From: an uncultured Bacteroidales bacterium
Lineage (GTDB): Bacteria > Bacteroidota > Bacteroidia > Bacteroidales > UBA932
Direction: 5' to 3'
Length of the DNA: 35,049 bases
Assembly: GCA_905235995.1 (NCBI GenBank)
Contig: CAJONI010000032.1
Span: forward strand, 1-35,049
Translations under genes and position numbers: made by a program
Part shown: piece by piece, positions 7,299 to 15,206 of the stretch
Layout of the letters: the number at the start of each line of letters is the position of its first letter
Numbering within the stretch: position 1 is the stretch's first letter
Notes under the pieces: model-generated
What the model was told of the DNA's origin: nothing
What the model saw: only the letters and a program-made list of their open reading frames with translations
Database searches by the model: none

Positions 7299-9778
7299 GG
7301 CTTGATCTTAAGGCTGTTGCGGAAGAATTTCGTTTTCAGCAGAAGCCGGAAGATGAAGGGCTCGAGCGAGTAGGCCATCCAGATGGTAGAGATCATGCCG
7401 ATGAGCGTGATCATGCCTATGGAACTGATGGCCGGATGGGTGGCGAAGATGAGCGAAGCGACGGTGATTATCAGCACCAGGGCCGAGAAGAAGATGGCCA
7501 CCTTGTGGTATTCCAGCTTGTCGGAGTCGCCCGTCCGCGCCTGCTGCAGCAGGCCCTCCATCACGAATATGCTGTAGTCCACACCTATGCCGAAGACGAA
7601 GGTGGATATCACTATGTTGATCATGTTGAATTCCAGCCCGAAGATGGCCATCAGGCCCTGCAGCACGTACCAGGAGAGGAACATCGGCAGGAAGGCCACC
7701 AACGCTACCAGGATGTTGCGGAAGGCGATGAGCAGCACTATCAGCACGAAGAGCGAAGATATGAGGAGGGTCGTGTTGAAGTCGTCGTGGACCACCTGCA
7801 CTATGTCGCGGCAGTAGTAGAAAGGCTCGAGCACCATGATGTGGGGGTTGCGGACCAGGTTGTCCGACACTGCGTCCATGTCTTTCGGCTCGAACGTCAC
7901 AGTCGTGAATACGAAAGTCCTGCCTTCCGGCTGCACCTCGACGAAGTTGAGCAGCAGTTCTTCGGGGATGAAGCCCGCTTCCAGCAGCGAGCCGGGTTCA
8001 TAGTCGGCTTCCACCAGGGCGAAGAAAGGCTCGAACAGCGAAGCGTCGAGTCCGGTCCTGCTGCACTCGCGGTTGAGATTGGTGCGGGCCTCTGCGATGC
8101 GCTGCCGCGTCCAGAAAGCCTTCCAGGCGTCGATGCGGAGCTGCTGGTCCCGGGTGTTCTGGAAGAGCAGCGGCACGATGGAGGAATAGTTCTTCACCAG
8201 GCCGGTCTTCTTGAGCGAGTCGAGGCTCGCCATCAGGGCCTTGTTGTATTCGAGGGCCTGGTCGATGTCGTAGTCGTAGGCGGCGTAGTAGAGGTGCTTG
8301 TAGCCGTCTTCGTTCTTTTCGCTGTAGAGCCTGGCGCTTTCGCGTACGTTCTCGTTGTCGTAGCCGAGGTTGCGCAGGTCGCTGTCGAACTTCACCTTCG
8401 GGCTCATCACCACTCCGGCGACCATCACCACGGCCAGCAGCCCGAGGATCACGGGGCTGGTGTCCCATGGCAGGTCGTTGAATTTCTGGATGACGGGGAA
8501 GCCTTTGGACTTGCGGAACTTGATGTCGCTCTTCTTCATGTTGTGGGGCAGGAACACCAGTGCGTAGGCGGTGCTTCCCACAAGCAGGAAGGTGGCGAAG
8601 AGGCCGAAGTCCTTGAGCATGTCGCTGTCGGTGAAGAGCAGGCCGAGGAAGGCGCCAATGGTGGTCAGGCAGCCCAGGAATATTGGCGTGGACTCTTCCT
8701 CGATCACCTTCTCGATATCTTCCACGTAGTAGTAGTGGATAAGCAGGTGCAGGCAGTAGCTCAGCGCCACGCCCAGGATGATCGCGCCGCAGCCGAAGGC
8801 CATGAGCGACATGTAGCCCTTGATCCAGTAGATGCAGGCCAGCGAGAACACCGTGCCGTAGGCCACGGGCATCACCATGTGGCGGATGAACGAGAGCCTG
8901 TGGAAGCAGAGCAGCAGGATGACCAGGATGATCAGCAGCGAGATGCCCACCGTCCGCAAGAGGTCCATCTTGATGGTGCTGGCGTTGGAATATCCGCTCA
9001 GGGGAGCGCCGTGCGCCAGGACGCGGATGTCCGGATGTGCCGCCTCGAAGCTTTTCCGTTCCTTGGAGAGGATGCGGTTGAAGGGGGTGGCCATGCCGGA
9101 GTTGGTGTGGTGGAAGGTGGGGGAGAGGAAGGCCATCACCACAGTGGTGTCGGGGCTGAAGAAATGGCCGTCCACAATGTTGTAGCCTCCTGCCATGCCT
9201 TCTCCTGAGAGGAGGTCGCCCAGCAGGGCTTCGCGCAGGTTGAAGGGGTCGGAGCATACCATCTGGGTGACGGTGCCGGTCATGTCTTCGGCGATAAGCT
9301 CGACGTTGCGTTCCATCTGGGCGCGTATGGCGTCAGGCTCGAGGGCTGCGGCGAGGGCTTCGTAGACCGAGGTGTCGACGAAGGAGGGAAGGTGCTCGAA
9401 GCCGTAGTCCATGGCGTTGAGTCCCACCTCGAGGTCGAGCGAGTGGAGTATGCCCGTATAGTATTTGCCTGCGGTGTCGCGGGCGAGGAGGTTCTGCGAG
9501 AATTCGTCGATGTACTCTCCTAGGGTATAGGGATCGACGGGATTTTCGGGGTCGGCCGAGGTGATCTGTATGAAGAGCTTGTCGACCAGGCCTATGTCGC
9601 TGAATGCGACTTCATTCTGTTTGAGCCCCGATTGGGGGAGGAGTTTTATGACGTCTTCCTCGAGCCTTATCTGCAGGCTGAAAAACAGGAATACGATGAA
9701 AGAGACCGCCAGGATTGCGTAGCGCAGCGCCTTATGGTCGCGCAGGAACCGGTATAGCGGCAGGAAAATACGATGCAT
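7295..9778 (-). CDS. MMPL/RND-family exporter
   Basis: An 827-residue inner-membrane protein with the two-fold MMPL plan: TM1 at about 18-36, a large periplasmic loop to about 275, a TM2-6 bundle at about 275-412, TM7 at about 442-459, a second loop to about 660, and a final five-helix bundle to about 818. The proton-relay-like motif GVDYS lies at 732-736; its first-half counterpart reads GVALS at 336-340, lacking the Asp, so the halves are asymmetric. Family members (COG4258-like, HpnN-like) move lipids or polyketide-lipids using the proton gradient. It is the first gene of the six-gene operon and its stop overlaps the FakA start, implying its substrate is a product of the acyl enzymes downstream (inference). 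A LolA-like carrier lies nearby. Confidence 0.85.
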   Translation of the reverse strand: MHRIFLPLYRFLRDHKALRYAILAVSFIVFLFFSLQIRLEEDVIKLLPQSGLKQNEVAFSDIGLVDKLFIQITSADPENPVDPYTLGEYIDEFSQNLLARDTAGKYYTGILHSLDLEVGLNAMDYGFEHLPSFVDTSVYEALAAALEPDAIRAQMERNVELIAEDMTGTVTQMVCSDPFNLREALLGDLLSGEGMAGGYNIVDGHFFSPDTTVVMAFLSPTFHHTNSGMATPFNRILSKERKSFEAAHPDIRVLAHGAPLSGYSNASTIKMDLLRTVGISLLIILVILLLCFHRLSFIRHMVMPVAYGTVFSLACIYWIKGYMSLMAFGCGAIILGVALSYCLHLLIHYYYVEDIEKVIEEESTPIFLGCLTTIGAFLGLLFTDSDMLKDFGLFATFLLVGSTAYALVFLPHNMKKSDIKFRKSKGFPVIQKFNDLPWDTSPVILGLLAVVMVAGVVMSPKVKFDSDLRNLGYDNENVRESARLYSEKNEDGYKHLYYAAYDYDIDQALEYNKALMASLDSLKKTGLVKNYSSIVPLLFQNTRDQQLRIDAWKAFWTRQRIAEARTNLNRECSRTGLDASLFEPFFALVEADYEPGSLLEAGFIPEELLLNFVEVQPEGRTFVFTTVTFEPKDMDAVSDNLVRNPHIMVLEPFYYCRDIVQVVHDDFNTTLLISSLFVLIVLLIAFRNILVALVAFLPMFLSWYVLQGLMAIFGLEFNMINIVISTFVFGIGVDYSIFVMEGLLQQARTGDSDKLEYHKVAIFFSALVLIITVASLIFATHPAISSIGMITLIGMISTIWMAYSLEPFIFRLLLKTKFFRNSLKIKP

Positions 9779-9804
9779 CAGTCAGTTTTAGGTTTAGTAT
9801 CTTA

Positions 9805-9812
9805 CAAAGATA
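9805..9812 (-). promoter_or_regulatory. -7 box for the MMPL-FakAB-GNAT-PlsX-ACP operon
   Basis: TATCTTTG on the minus strand fits TAnnTTTG and ends 26 bases before the MMPL ATG. It lies in the 40-base gap after the cca stop, so the operon has its own promoter rather than depending on cca. Confidence 0.6.
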
Positions 9813-9818
9813 ATAAAA

Positions 9819-11231
9819 TTATCCTTTAAGGCCAAGTTCGGAGGCCTTGCGTTCCATCAGGGCGTAGGCGGCGTCGAAGTCGTTGGGGATCTCGCCTTCA
9901 AGGATTGCTTCCTTGACGGCTTCCTTGATGACGCCTATCTCGCGGCAGGGAGGGATGCCATATTTCTCCATGATGAGTTCTCCCGTGATCGGATTCTTGA
10001 AGTTGCGGACCGCGTCCTTGGCCTCCACTTCCACGAGCTTCTCGCGCACATGGTCGTACTGCCGCTTGTAGCGGTCGACCTTCTGCTCGTTGGCCGAGGT
10101 GATGTCGGCCTTGCAGAGTATCATCAGGTCGTCAATATCGTCGCCCGCGTCGAAGAGCAGGCGCCGGACCGCCGAATCGGTCACCTCGTCGGTCACCAGG
10201 GCGATGGGCCGCATGTGCAGGCCTACGAGCTTCTGCACGTAGCGCATGTCGTCGGTCTGCGACATCTTCAGACGTGAGAAGACCCCCTTGACCATCTTGG
10301 AGCCCACGTATTCGTGGCCGTGGAAGGTCCAGCCGGTGCCCGGCTCCCAGCGCTTGGTGGCCGCTTTGCCTATGTCGTGGAGCAGGGCCGCCCAGCGGAG
10401 CCAGACATTGTCGCTCACCGCCGCCACGTTGTCGAGCACCTGGAGAGAGTGCCTGAAATTGTCCTTGTGCCCCCTTCCGTCGACGGATTCCACCCCCTTG
10501 AGGTTCGCCAGCGCCGGAAGCACGTATGGCAGCAGCTCGCACTCGTCGAGCAGCAGGAAGCCCACCGAAGGCCTGGGCGTCTTCATGATCTTGTTCAGCT
10601 CGTCGGCGATGCGCTCTGCCGAGAGAATCTCGAGCCGGGCCTTGTTGCGGCGCATCGACTCCATGGATTCAGGCACTATGGTGAAGCCCAGCTGGGTGGC
10701 GAAGCGCACGGCCCGAAGCATGCGGAGCGGATCGTCGCTGTAGGTCGTGTCGGGATCGAGAGGGGTGCGGATAAGGCCCAGGTTGAGGTCGCGTATGCCG
10801 CCGAACGGGTCGACCAGGGCTCCGTAGTCGCTCTCCTGCAGGCTGAAAGCCATGGCGTTGATAGTGAAGTCGCGGCGCTCCTGGTCCTCTTCCAGCGAGC
10901 CGTCCTCCACTATGGGCTTGCGCGAATCGCGCCTGTAGGACTCCCGTCGTGCGCCCACGAACTCCACCTCGATGACGACGTCCTTCTCGCGACAGTGCAG
11001 CATTGCCGTGCCGAAACTCTTGAATACCGACACTTTGGTGTGGAGTTTCGCCGCGACGGCCTCCGCCAGCTCGATGCCGCTGCCCTCGACCACTATGTCG
11101 ATGTCGTTGTTGGGCCGCTGGAGGAAGAAGTCACGCACGTAGCCGCCGATGACGAAGGCACGCACGCCCTGCCGCCGCGCTTCTTCAGAAACGATGCGGA
11201 ATATCCTGCCGTTCAGTGCCTGGTCGATCAT
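9819..11231 (-). CDS. cca: CCA tRNA nucleotidyltransferase with HD domain
   Basis: A 470-residue cytoplasmic enzyme that adds or repairs the CCA end of tRNA. The N-terminal class II nucleotidyltransferase head has FVIGGYVRD at 26-34 and NNDIDIVVEG at 41-50 (catalytic D43, D45), then RRDFTINAMAF and DDPLRMLRAVRFATQLGF. The tRNA-binding region follows and a C-terminal HD domain has LLHDIGKAATK, as in bacterial CCA/poly(A) polymerase-like proteins. A poly(A) polymerase function cannot be fully excluded by sequence. ATG 11231 is chosen because a -7 box lies only 4 bases upstream; the longer frame starts beyond that promoter and runs through the divergent holA control region. Confidence 0.92.
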   Translation of the reverse strand: MIDQALNGRIFRIVSEEARRQGVRAFVIGGYVRDFFLQRPNNDIDIVVEGSGIELAEAVAAKLHTKVSVFKSFGTAMLHCREKDVVIEVEFVGARRESYRRDSRKPIVEDGSLEEDQERRDFTINAMAFSLQESDYGALVDPFGGIRDLNLGLIRTPLDPDTTYSDDPLRMLRAVRFATQLGFTIVPESMESMRRNKARLEILSAERIADELNKIMKTPRPSVGFLLLDECELLPYVLPALANLKGVESVDGRGHKDNFRHSLQVLDNVAAVSDNVWLRWAALLHDIGKAATKRWEPGTGWTFHGHEYVGSKMVKGVFSRLKMSQTDDMRYVQKLVGLHMRPIALVTDEVTDSAVRRLLFDAGDDIDDLMILCKADITSANEQKVDRYKRQYDHVREKLVEVEAKDAVRNFKNPITGELIMEKYGIPPCREIGVIKEAVKEAILEGEIPNDFDAAYALMERKASELGLKG

Positions 11232-11235
11232 GACG

Positions 11236-11243
11236 CAAAGATA
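11236..11243 (-). promoter_or_regulatory. -7 box for cca, 4 bases from its ATG
   Basis: TATCTTTG on the minus strand matches TAnnTTTG. Transcription would begin at or inside the start codon, predicting a leaderless mRNA. Confidence 0.6.
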
Positions 11244-11254
11244 CAAATTTTTAG

Positions 11255-11262
11255 TACCTTTG
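11255..11262 (+). promoter_or_regulatory. -7 box for holA, 6 bases from its ATG
   Basis: TACCTTTG matches TAnnTTTG and is followed by CTTCCT then ATG. With the cca box it makes a compact divergent promoter within 37 bases. Confidence 0.6.
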
Positions 11263-11268
11263 CTTCCT

Positions 11269-12327
11269 ATGGCAAAGACGACCACCGACACGGTTCAGCA
11301 GTTCAAGGCGCTTCGCGAAGAGATACTTGCGGGCGTCATCAAGCCCTTCTACCTGCTGTTCGGAAAGGAGCACTACTACCTCGACGAGCTGTGCCGCCTG
11401 CTCCAGGAGCGGGTGGTACCGGCCGAGCAGCGCGATTTCGGGCAGCTGGTGTACTACGGGGCCGACGTGTCGGCCAGCCAGGTGGTGAGCGCCGCCCGCC
11501 AGTTCCCCATGATGGTGGAGAGGCAGCTGGTGATGGTCAAGGAGGCCCAGATGATGCGCAAGGTGGAGGAGATAGGCGTCTATTTCGAAGGCGTCCAGCC
11601 CACTACCGTGCTGGTGGTCTGCTACAAGACCAACAACGACCCGACCCGTACCGGCCGCAACATCGACAAGCGCTCCTCGTTTTACAAGCAGGCCGCGAAG
11701 GTAGGGGTCGTCTTCGAGTCGAACCCCGTGCCCGACTACCGCGTGGCCCGCTGGATCGACGGCTACCTGGCCGAAGAGGGGCTTTCCATCGCGCCCGACG
11801 CCGCAGCCCTGCTTGCAGAATACGCCGGCAGCGATCTCCAGAAGATAGTGCTGGCCGTCGACAAGTTGCGGAAAGTGCTCCCTGAAGGCCGGACCCACAT
11901 CACCGCCCCCGACATCGAGGACAACGTGGGCATGAGCCGCGACTACTCCGCCTTCGAGCTGACCAAAGCCCTTTCGCTCAAGGACGCCGCCAAAGCCTTC
12001 CGCATCGCGGCCTTCTTCGCCGACTCGCCGAAACGCTTCCCGATCCAGATGACGATGGCGGCCCTCACGAGCCACTTCCTGCGCCTGCTGCGCTTCCACG
12101 CCCTGCTCCAGGCAGGAGAATCCCGGGCCGAGATACTTTCGCACTTGGGGATAAATCCCTACTTCGCAGGCGAATACGACACAGCCATCCGCAACTATCC
12201 CATCAAGAAGACCATGCGGGTCATATCCCTGTTGAAGGAATACGACCAGCGCTCCAAGTCGAACACGCGGGGCGAAGCCACCGACGGCGACCTCCTCAAG
12301 GAATTGACAGCCAAAATCCTAGCGTAA
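11269..12327 (+). CDS. holA: DNA polymerase III delta subunit
   Basis: A 352-residue AAA+-like clamp-loader subunit. The N-terminal part has KPFYLLFGKEHYYLDEL (the degenerate nucleotide-binding region of HolA), RQFPMMVERQLVMVKEAQ, and TTVLVVCYKTNNDPTRTG; the middle has AALLAEYAGSDLQKIVLAVDKL, a HolA signature, and IEDNVGMSRDYSAFELTKAL. HolA opens the beta clamp during replication. ATG 11269 is chosen because a -7 box ends 6 bases before it; the longer open frame begins inside divergent cca. The 3' end overlaps the convergent HsdR_N gene by 9 bases. The neighbour pair holA/HsdR_N is common in Bacteroidetes. Confidence 0.92.
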   Translation: MAKTTTDTVQQFKALREEILAGVIKPFYLLFGKEHYYLDELCRLLQERVVPAEQRDFGQLVYYGADVSASQVVSAARQFPMMVERQLVMVKEAQMMRKVEEIGVYFEGVQPTTVLVVCYKTNNDPTRTGRNIDKRSSFYKQAAKVGVVFESNPVPDYRVARWIDGYLAEEGLSIAPDAAALLAEYAGSDLQKIVLAVDKLRKVLPEGRTHITAPDIEDNVGMSRDYSAFELTKALSLKDAAKAFRIAAFFADSPKRFPIQMTMAALTSHFLRLLRFHALLQAGESRAEILSHLGINPYFAGEYDTAIRNYPIKKTMRVISLLKEYDQRSKSNTRGEATDGDLLKELTAKILA

Positions 12328-12717
12328 GCTTTCCGGCATGGAAGGCAGGTAGTCGTAGCCCGAACCGTCGCTGCGCCGCTCCAGCAGGTGCGTTTCCGAG
12401 CCGTTGGTCACCATCACATACCTGACCGCCAGCACCCTCGTATAGCGGACCACTTGTTCGACTACGGCCGCGTCGAGCCTTATGCCCGGCGCCTTGCACT
12501 CCACCAGCATGTAGGGCTGAAGCTGACGGTCGAACACCAGGATGTCGGCACGGTAGCGGAGGCGGTTGTAGGTGAAGCCGTATTCGCTTTCCATAAGGGA
12601 AGGGGAGAAGCCCTGCACGTCGCGCAGCCATGCTATGACCTTCTGGCGCACCTCCTCCTCGGGAGTGCGGGCCACGTCTTTTTTCCTCAAGGGATCGAAA
12701 AGGGTGTCGCGGGTCAT
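12319..12717 (-). CDS. Stand-alone HsdR N-terminal-like (HSDR_N_2) PD-(D/E)XK protein
   Basis: A 132-residue protein with a recognisable PD-(D/E)XK nuclease core: RADILVFDRQLQPYMLVECKA, with D58 followed after 14 residues by E73 and K75 in ECK. It matches the small type I restriction enzyme R-subunit N-terminal-like proteins (PF13588) found next to holA in many Bacteroidetes. No helicase, methylase or specificity gene is present, so this is not a restriction system; its role is unknown. The start codon shares ATGA with the stop of the lipoprotein gene upstream, and the 3' end overlaps holA by 9 bases tail to tail. Confidence 0.82.
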   Translation of the reverse strand: MTRDTLFDPLRKKDVARTPEEEVRQKVIAWLRDVQGFSPSLMESEYGFTYNRLRYRADILVFDRQLQPYMLVECKAPGIRLDAAVVEQVVRYTRVLAVRYVMVTNGSETHLLERRSDGSGYDYLPSMPESLR

Positions 12718-13166
12718 ATCCGCTGCACTATCATGCCCACCTTCTGGAACTCGTTCCAGAGCCACAGGTATTCGTCGGAGACTTTGACGACTATGAGTTT
12801 CACTATCAGCGTGGTGGACTCGCCGGCGGTAAGGCGGTAGTGGATCTCGCATCCGACTTCCGCATTCTCTGCGGCCGACACTTCGCCCTGGTAGCTCACG
12901 TGGAGGAAGCGGGTCTGGTCGTCGCTCTGTATGCGGTAGGTCTTGCGGACCGGGTTGACGGCTCGCTGGAACTCGTTCAGGTCGAAGGCCAGGGCGCAGG
13001 AGCCCTTGAGGTAGAGACCTTCCACGTAGGCCGATTCGAACTGCTTGCGTTCGGTGGACTTGGTGTCTACCACGGGGGGATCGGGCGGCTCCGGCGGATC
13101 GGGCTGGGGGCACGAAACTGCCATCGTCGTGGCCACGGTCACGAGCGCCAGCGCGAAGCGCAGCAT
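12714..13166 (-). CDS. Putative small lipoprotein of unknown function
   Basis: A 150-residue protein that I do not recognise. It starts with a hydrophobic signal segment ending AVSC, a weak lipobox, so it may be anchored in a membrane through Cys19. A proline-rich linker (PQPDPPEPPDPP) follows, then about 110 residues of predicted strands with paired aromatic residues. ATG 13166 gives a compact signal peptide; an in-frame ATG at 13193 would add nine residues and overlap the M6 protease stop. It sits between the secreted M6 protease and the HsdR_N gene with ATGA coupling to the latter, so the three are probably co-transcribed. A carrier or inhibitor for the protease is possible but unproved. 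Confidence 0.6.
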   Translation of the reverse strand: MLRFALALVTVATTMAVSCPQPDPPEPPDPPVVDTKSTERKQFESAYVEGLYLKGSCALAFDLNEFQRAVNPVRKTYRIQSDDQTRFLHVSYQGEVSAAENAEVGCEIHYRLTAGESTTLIVKLIVVKVSDEYLWLWNEFQKVGMIVQRI

Positions 13167-13182
13167 GAAAGCAATGTTCCCC

Positions 13183-15189
13183 TTACTCGCCATCTTTCAC
13201 TTCCAGTATTTTGGTGAGGGTTTCCCTGGAGCCGTCGACATAGCTTATGGTCGCGACTATCCTGTAGCTGCCGGCATGGTCGAAGGTAAAGACCTCGCTT
13301 CTGCAGGTCTGTCCGTCTATGCTCCATTCCACGCTGGCTTTTTCCTCGGTCAGGTTGAGGACGTACAGGCGGAAACTGTCTCCCTTGTGCCAGACGTGGT
13401 CGGCCCCGCCTATGAGAGGGTAGTCGCTCAGTCGCGAGAGCGCCTGGAATTCTATGCGGTAAACCTTGCCGGTGATGTTCCAGCGGGTGTAGAAGAGTTC
13501 GCAGAAGTATGAATCGCCGGGCACCAGTCCTTCGAATACGTAGCTGGTCTTGGAGTTGGCCACGACGGTCTCGGTCGATAGTCCGCTGACCGGGCCCCAG
13601 CGCAGGTTCCACTGCCCTGTGCCGCTCTTGTCGGCCTGCCACTCCAGCAGGGCGGAAGTCTGGTAGGGCGTCACCGACCATCCCGTTACCAGGGGGAGGT
13701 CCCAGCCCTGGTCGGATATGACCTTCACGTGTATGCCGTCGGCGCTGCGGGCGATGCCGGTCAGGCCAAGCCCGACGCCGCGACCGTCCCAGCCGCAAAG
13801 CGGGAACGAGATCGAGGAGTGGATGGCCTGCACGTTGCCGTAGCCCGGGAAGAAAGCGTCGGCGACGCCGGTCGTGCTTTCACCCTGTGAGGACACGAAA
13901 TAGACGCATGGATGAGCGGCGCAGGCGTTCACGGCTCCTGCGGTCCAGCGCTGCCGTGCGGTCATCGATCCGGCGGAATTCATGCTCCTGTCGATATGGT
14001 AGACCACAAGGCCCGATCCGCCGATGTAGGAGTCCCAGCGTGTCCCGTCGCGGTATTCGAGCCAGAAATCCTCGCCCGAAGTTCCGGTGGGAAGCAGCCA
14101 GGCCTGGCCGGCGGCATGCACGGGAGGCACGGTCAGTTCCTGCTCCTGCTTGAGGTTCTGGGTCTTGACGAGCCCCACCATCTGCCGCTCGAAGATGGTA
14201 AGGTAGGGCGGTGTACGGCCTTCGTTGTTGTAGTTGCCCATATCCATGACGGAAAGAGTGCCGTACAGACCTTGCGACAGGCCCTCCTTGTCGTCGTTTA
14301 CGTCGTAAAGGTCCTGGAGGCCAAGGAAATGGCAATATTCGTGGCAGATGGTCCCGATGCCGGCGAACTGGTAGCCGGACGGGCCCTTGAATTCGGAATA
14401 GAGCGAGAAGTTGGAAATCTTCTTGCCGTCGAGTTCCAGCCCCGAGTCGGCTATGTTCCACGACTGGGGCCAGAGGGTGTTGTCGCCGCCGCCTTCCGCC
14501 TCGTTGTGTCCGGCGACGAAGAGGAACACGTTGTCCACCACCCCGTCGCCCTCGAAGTCGAAGCGGGAGAAGTCCACCCCTGCGGCGTCGGCCGCATAGC
14601 ATGCGTCTTCCACCAGCTGGCGGACGTTCTTGTCGGTGACCCCTCCTATATTTGCGCCGTATGACGCCAGCGTCCCGGGGACAGTCACCACGTCGCACAC
14701 TTCGAAACTGAAGTTGCCGTATTGGCCAAGGTTGTCGCGGAACCAGTCGAGGACGCTGCCCGTGGCTCCGTTTTCAGCATAGTTCTGCTGGTTGAAGAGG
14801 TTGTAGATGGCGCTGCGGGGGGTCGGGACCGTGAACCTGAGGTCGCTGAACTGCACGGGGATGACCAGTGTCCGCACGTGCACGCTGGCCTTGGTCGCCA
14901 GATACGGGGCTATCGCCCCGCCGACCGGGTTGAGTTCTTTCATCAGAAGAGGCCGCGTTGGCAGGGAGTCGGTGGTCTTCCACCATCCGTCGCCGGCCTG
15001 GTAGACCGGCTTCCCGTCGAGGGTGGTCTTCCAGGAGTGGTTCTCGTCGCCGAAGATGCGGATCGTGAGCCTGGAGCCGTCGGGCTGGGTGACCGTCACA
15101 GGATACGGATAGGCCTTCACCGCCTTGAGGGCAGGGGCGGCGGCAAACAGTGCTAAGGCTGCCAGTGTGATGGCCAGAATCCGTTTCAT
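13183..15189 (-). CDS. M6 family (immune inhibitor A-like) metalloprotease, secreted
   Basis: A 668-residue protein with a signal peptide (about 1-26). The M6 catalytic domain has the zinc motif HEYCHFLGLQD at 283-293 (H283, E284, H287, third ligand D293), followed by SVMDMGNYN as the met-turn region and a FERQMVGL end. An upstream FDFEGDGVVDNVF segment is typical for M6 calcium binding. After it come a fibronectin type III-like domain (about 510-590, WSVTPYQTSALLEW) and a C-terminal PKD-like strand domain. No T9SS sorting domain was seen, so the location may be periplasmic or surface by another route. ATG 15189 is chosen for the signal peptide and because a palindromic promoter lies just upstream. 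Confidence 0.9.
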   Translation of the reverse strand: MKRILAITLAALALFAAAPALKAVKAYPYPVTVTQPDGSRLTIRIFGDENHSWKTTLDGKPVYQAGDGWWKTTDSLPTRPLLMKELNPVGGAIAPYLATKASVHVRTLVIPVQFSDLRFTVPTPRSAIYNLFNQQNYAENGATGSVLDWFRDNLGQYGNFSFEVCDVVTVPGTLASYGANIGGVTDKNVRQLVEDACYAADAAGVDFSRFDFEGDGVVDNVFLFVAGHNEAEGGGDNTLWPQSWNIADSGLELDGKKISNFSLYSEFKGPSGYQFAGIGTICHEYCHFLGLQDLYDVNDDKEGLSQGLYGTLSVMDMGNYNNEGRTPPYLTIFERQMVGLVKTQNLKQEQELTVPPVHAAGQAWLLPTGTSGEDFWLEYRDGTRWDSYIGGSGLVVYHIDRSMNSAGSMTARQRWTAGAVNACAAHPCVYFVSSQGESTTGVADAFFPGYGNVQAIHSSISFPLCGWDGRGVGLGLTGIARSADGIHVKVISDQGWDLPLVTGWSVTPYQTSALLEWQADKSGTGQWNLRWGPVSGLSTETVVANSKTSYVFEGLVPGDSYFCELFYTRWNITGKVYRIEFQALSRLSDYPLIGGADHVWHKGDSFRLYVLNLTEEKASVEWSIDGQTCRSEVFTFDHAGSYRIVATISYVDGSRETLTKILEVKDGE

Positions 15190-15206
15190 CGTTCGATAAT
15201 TACCTA

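Noticed and set aside
7283-9208. 641-residue open frame opposite the MMPL gene
   Set aside because: His/Glu/Val-rich shadow with no domain-like pattern; the minus-strand MMPL protein has membrane helices and the GVDYS motif.
311-9778. Aryl polyene or flexirubin biosynthesis cluster
   Set aside because: ACP, thioesterase, LolA-like and MMPL genes are present, but there are no ketosynthases, dehydratases, ketoreductases or AMP-ligase.
12319-12717. Restriction-modification system
   Set aside because: Only a small HsdR N-terminal-like domain is present; there is no methylase, specificity subunit or helicase, and this gene is a usual holA neighbour in Bacteroidetes.
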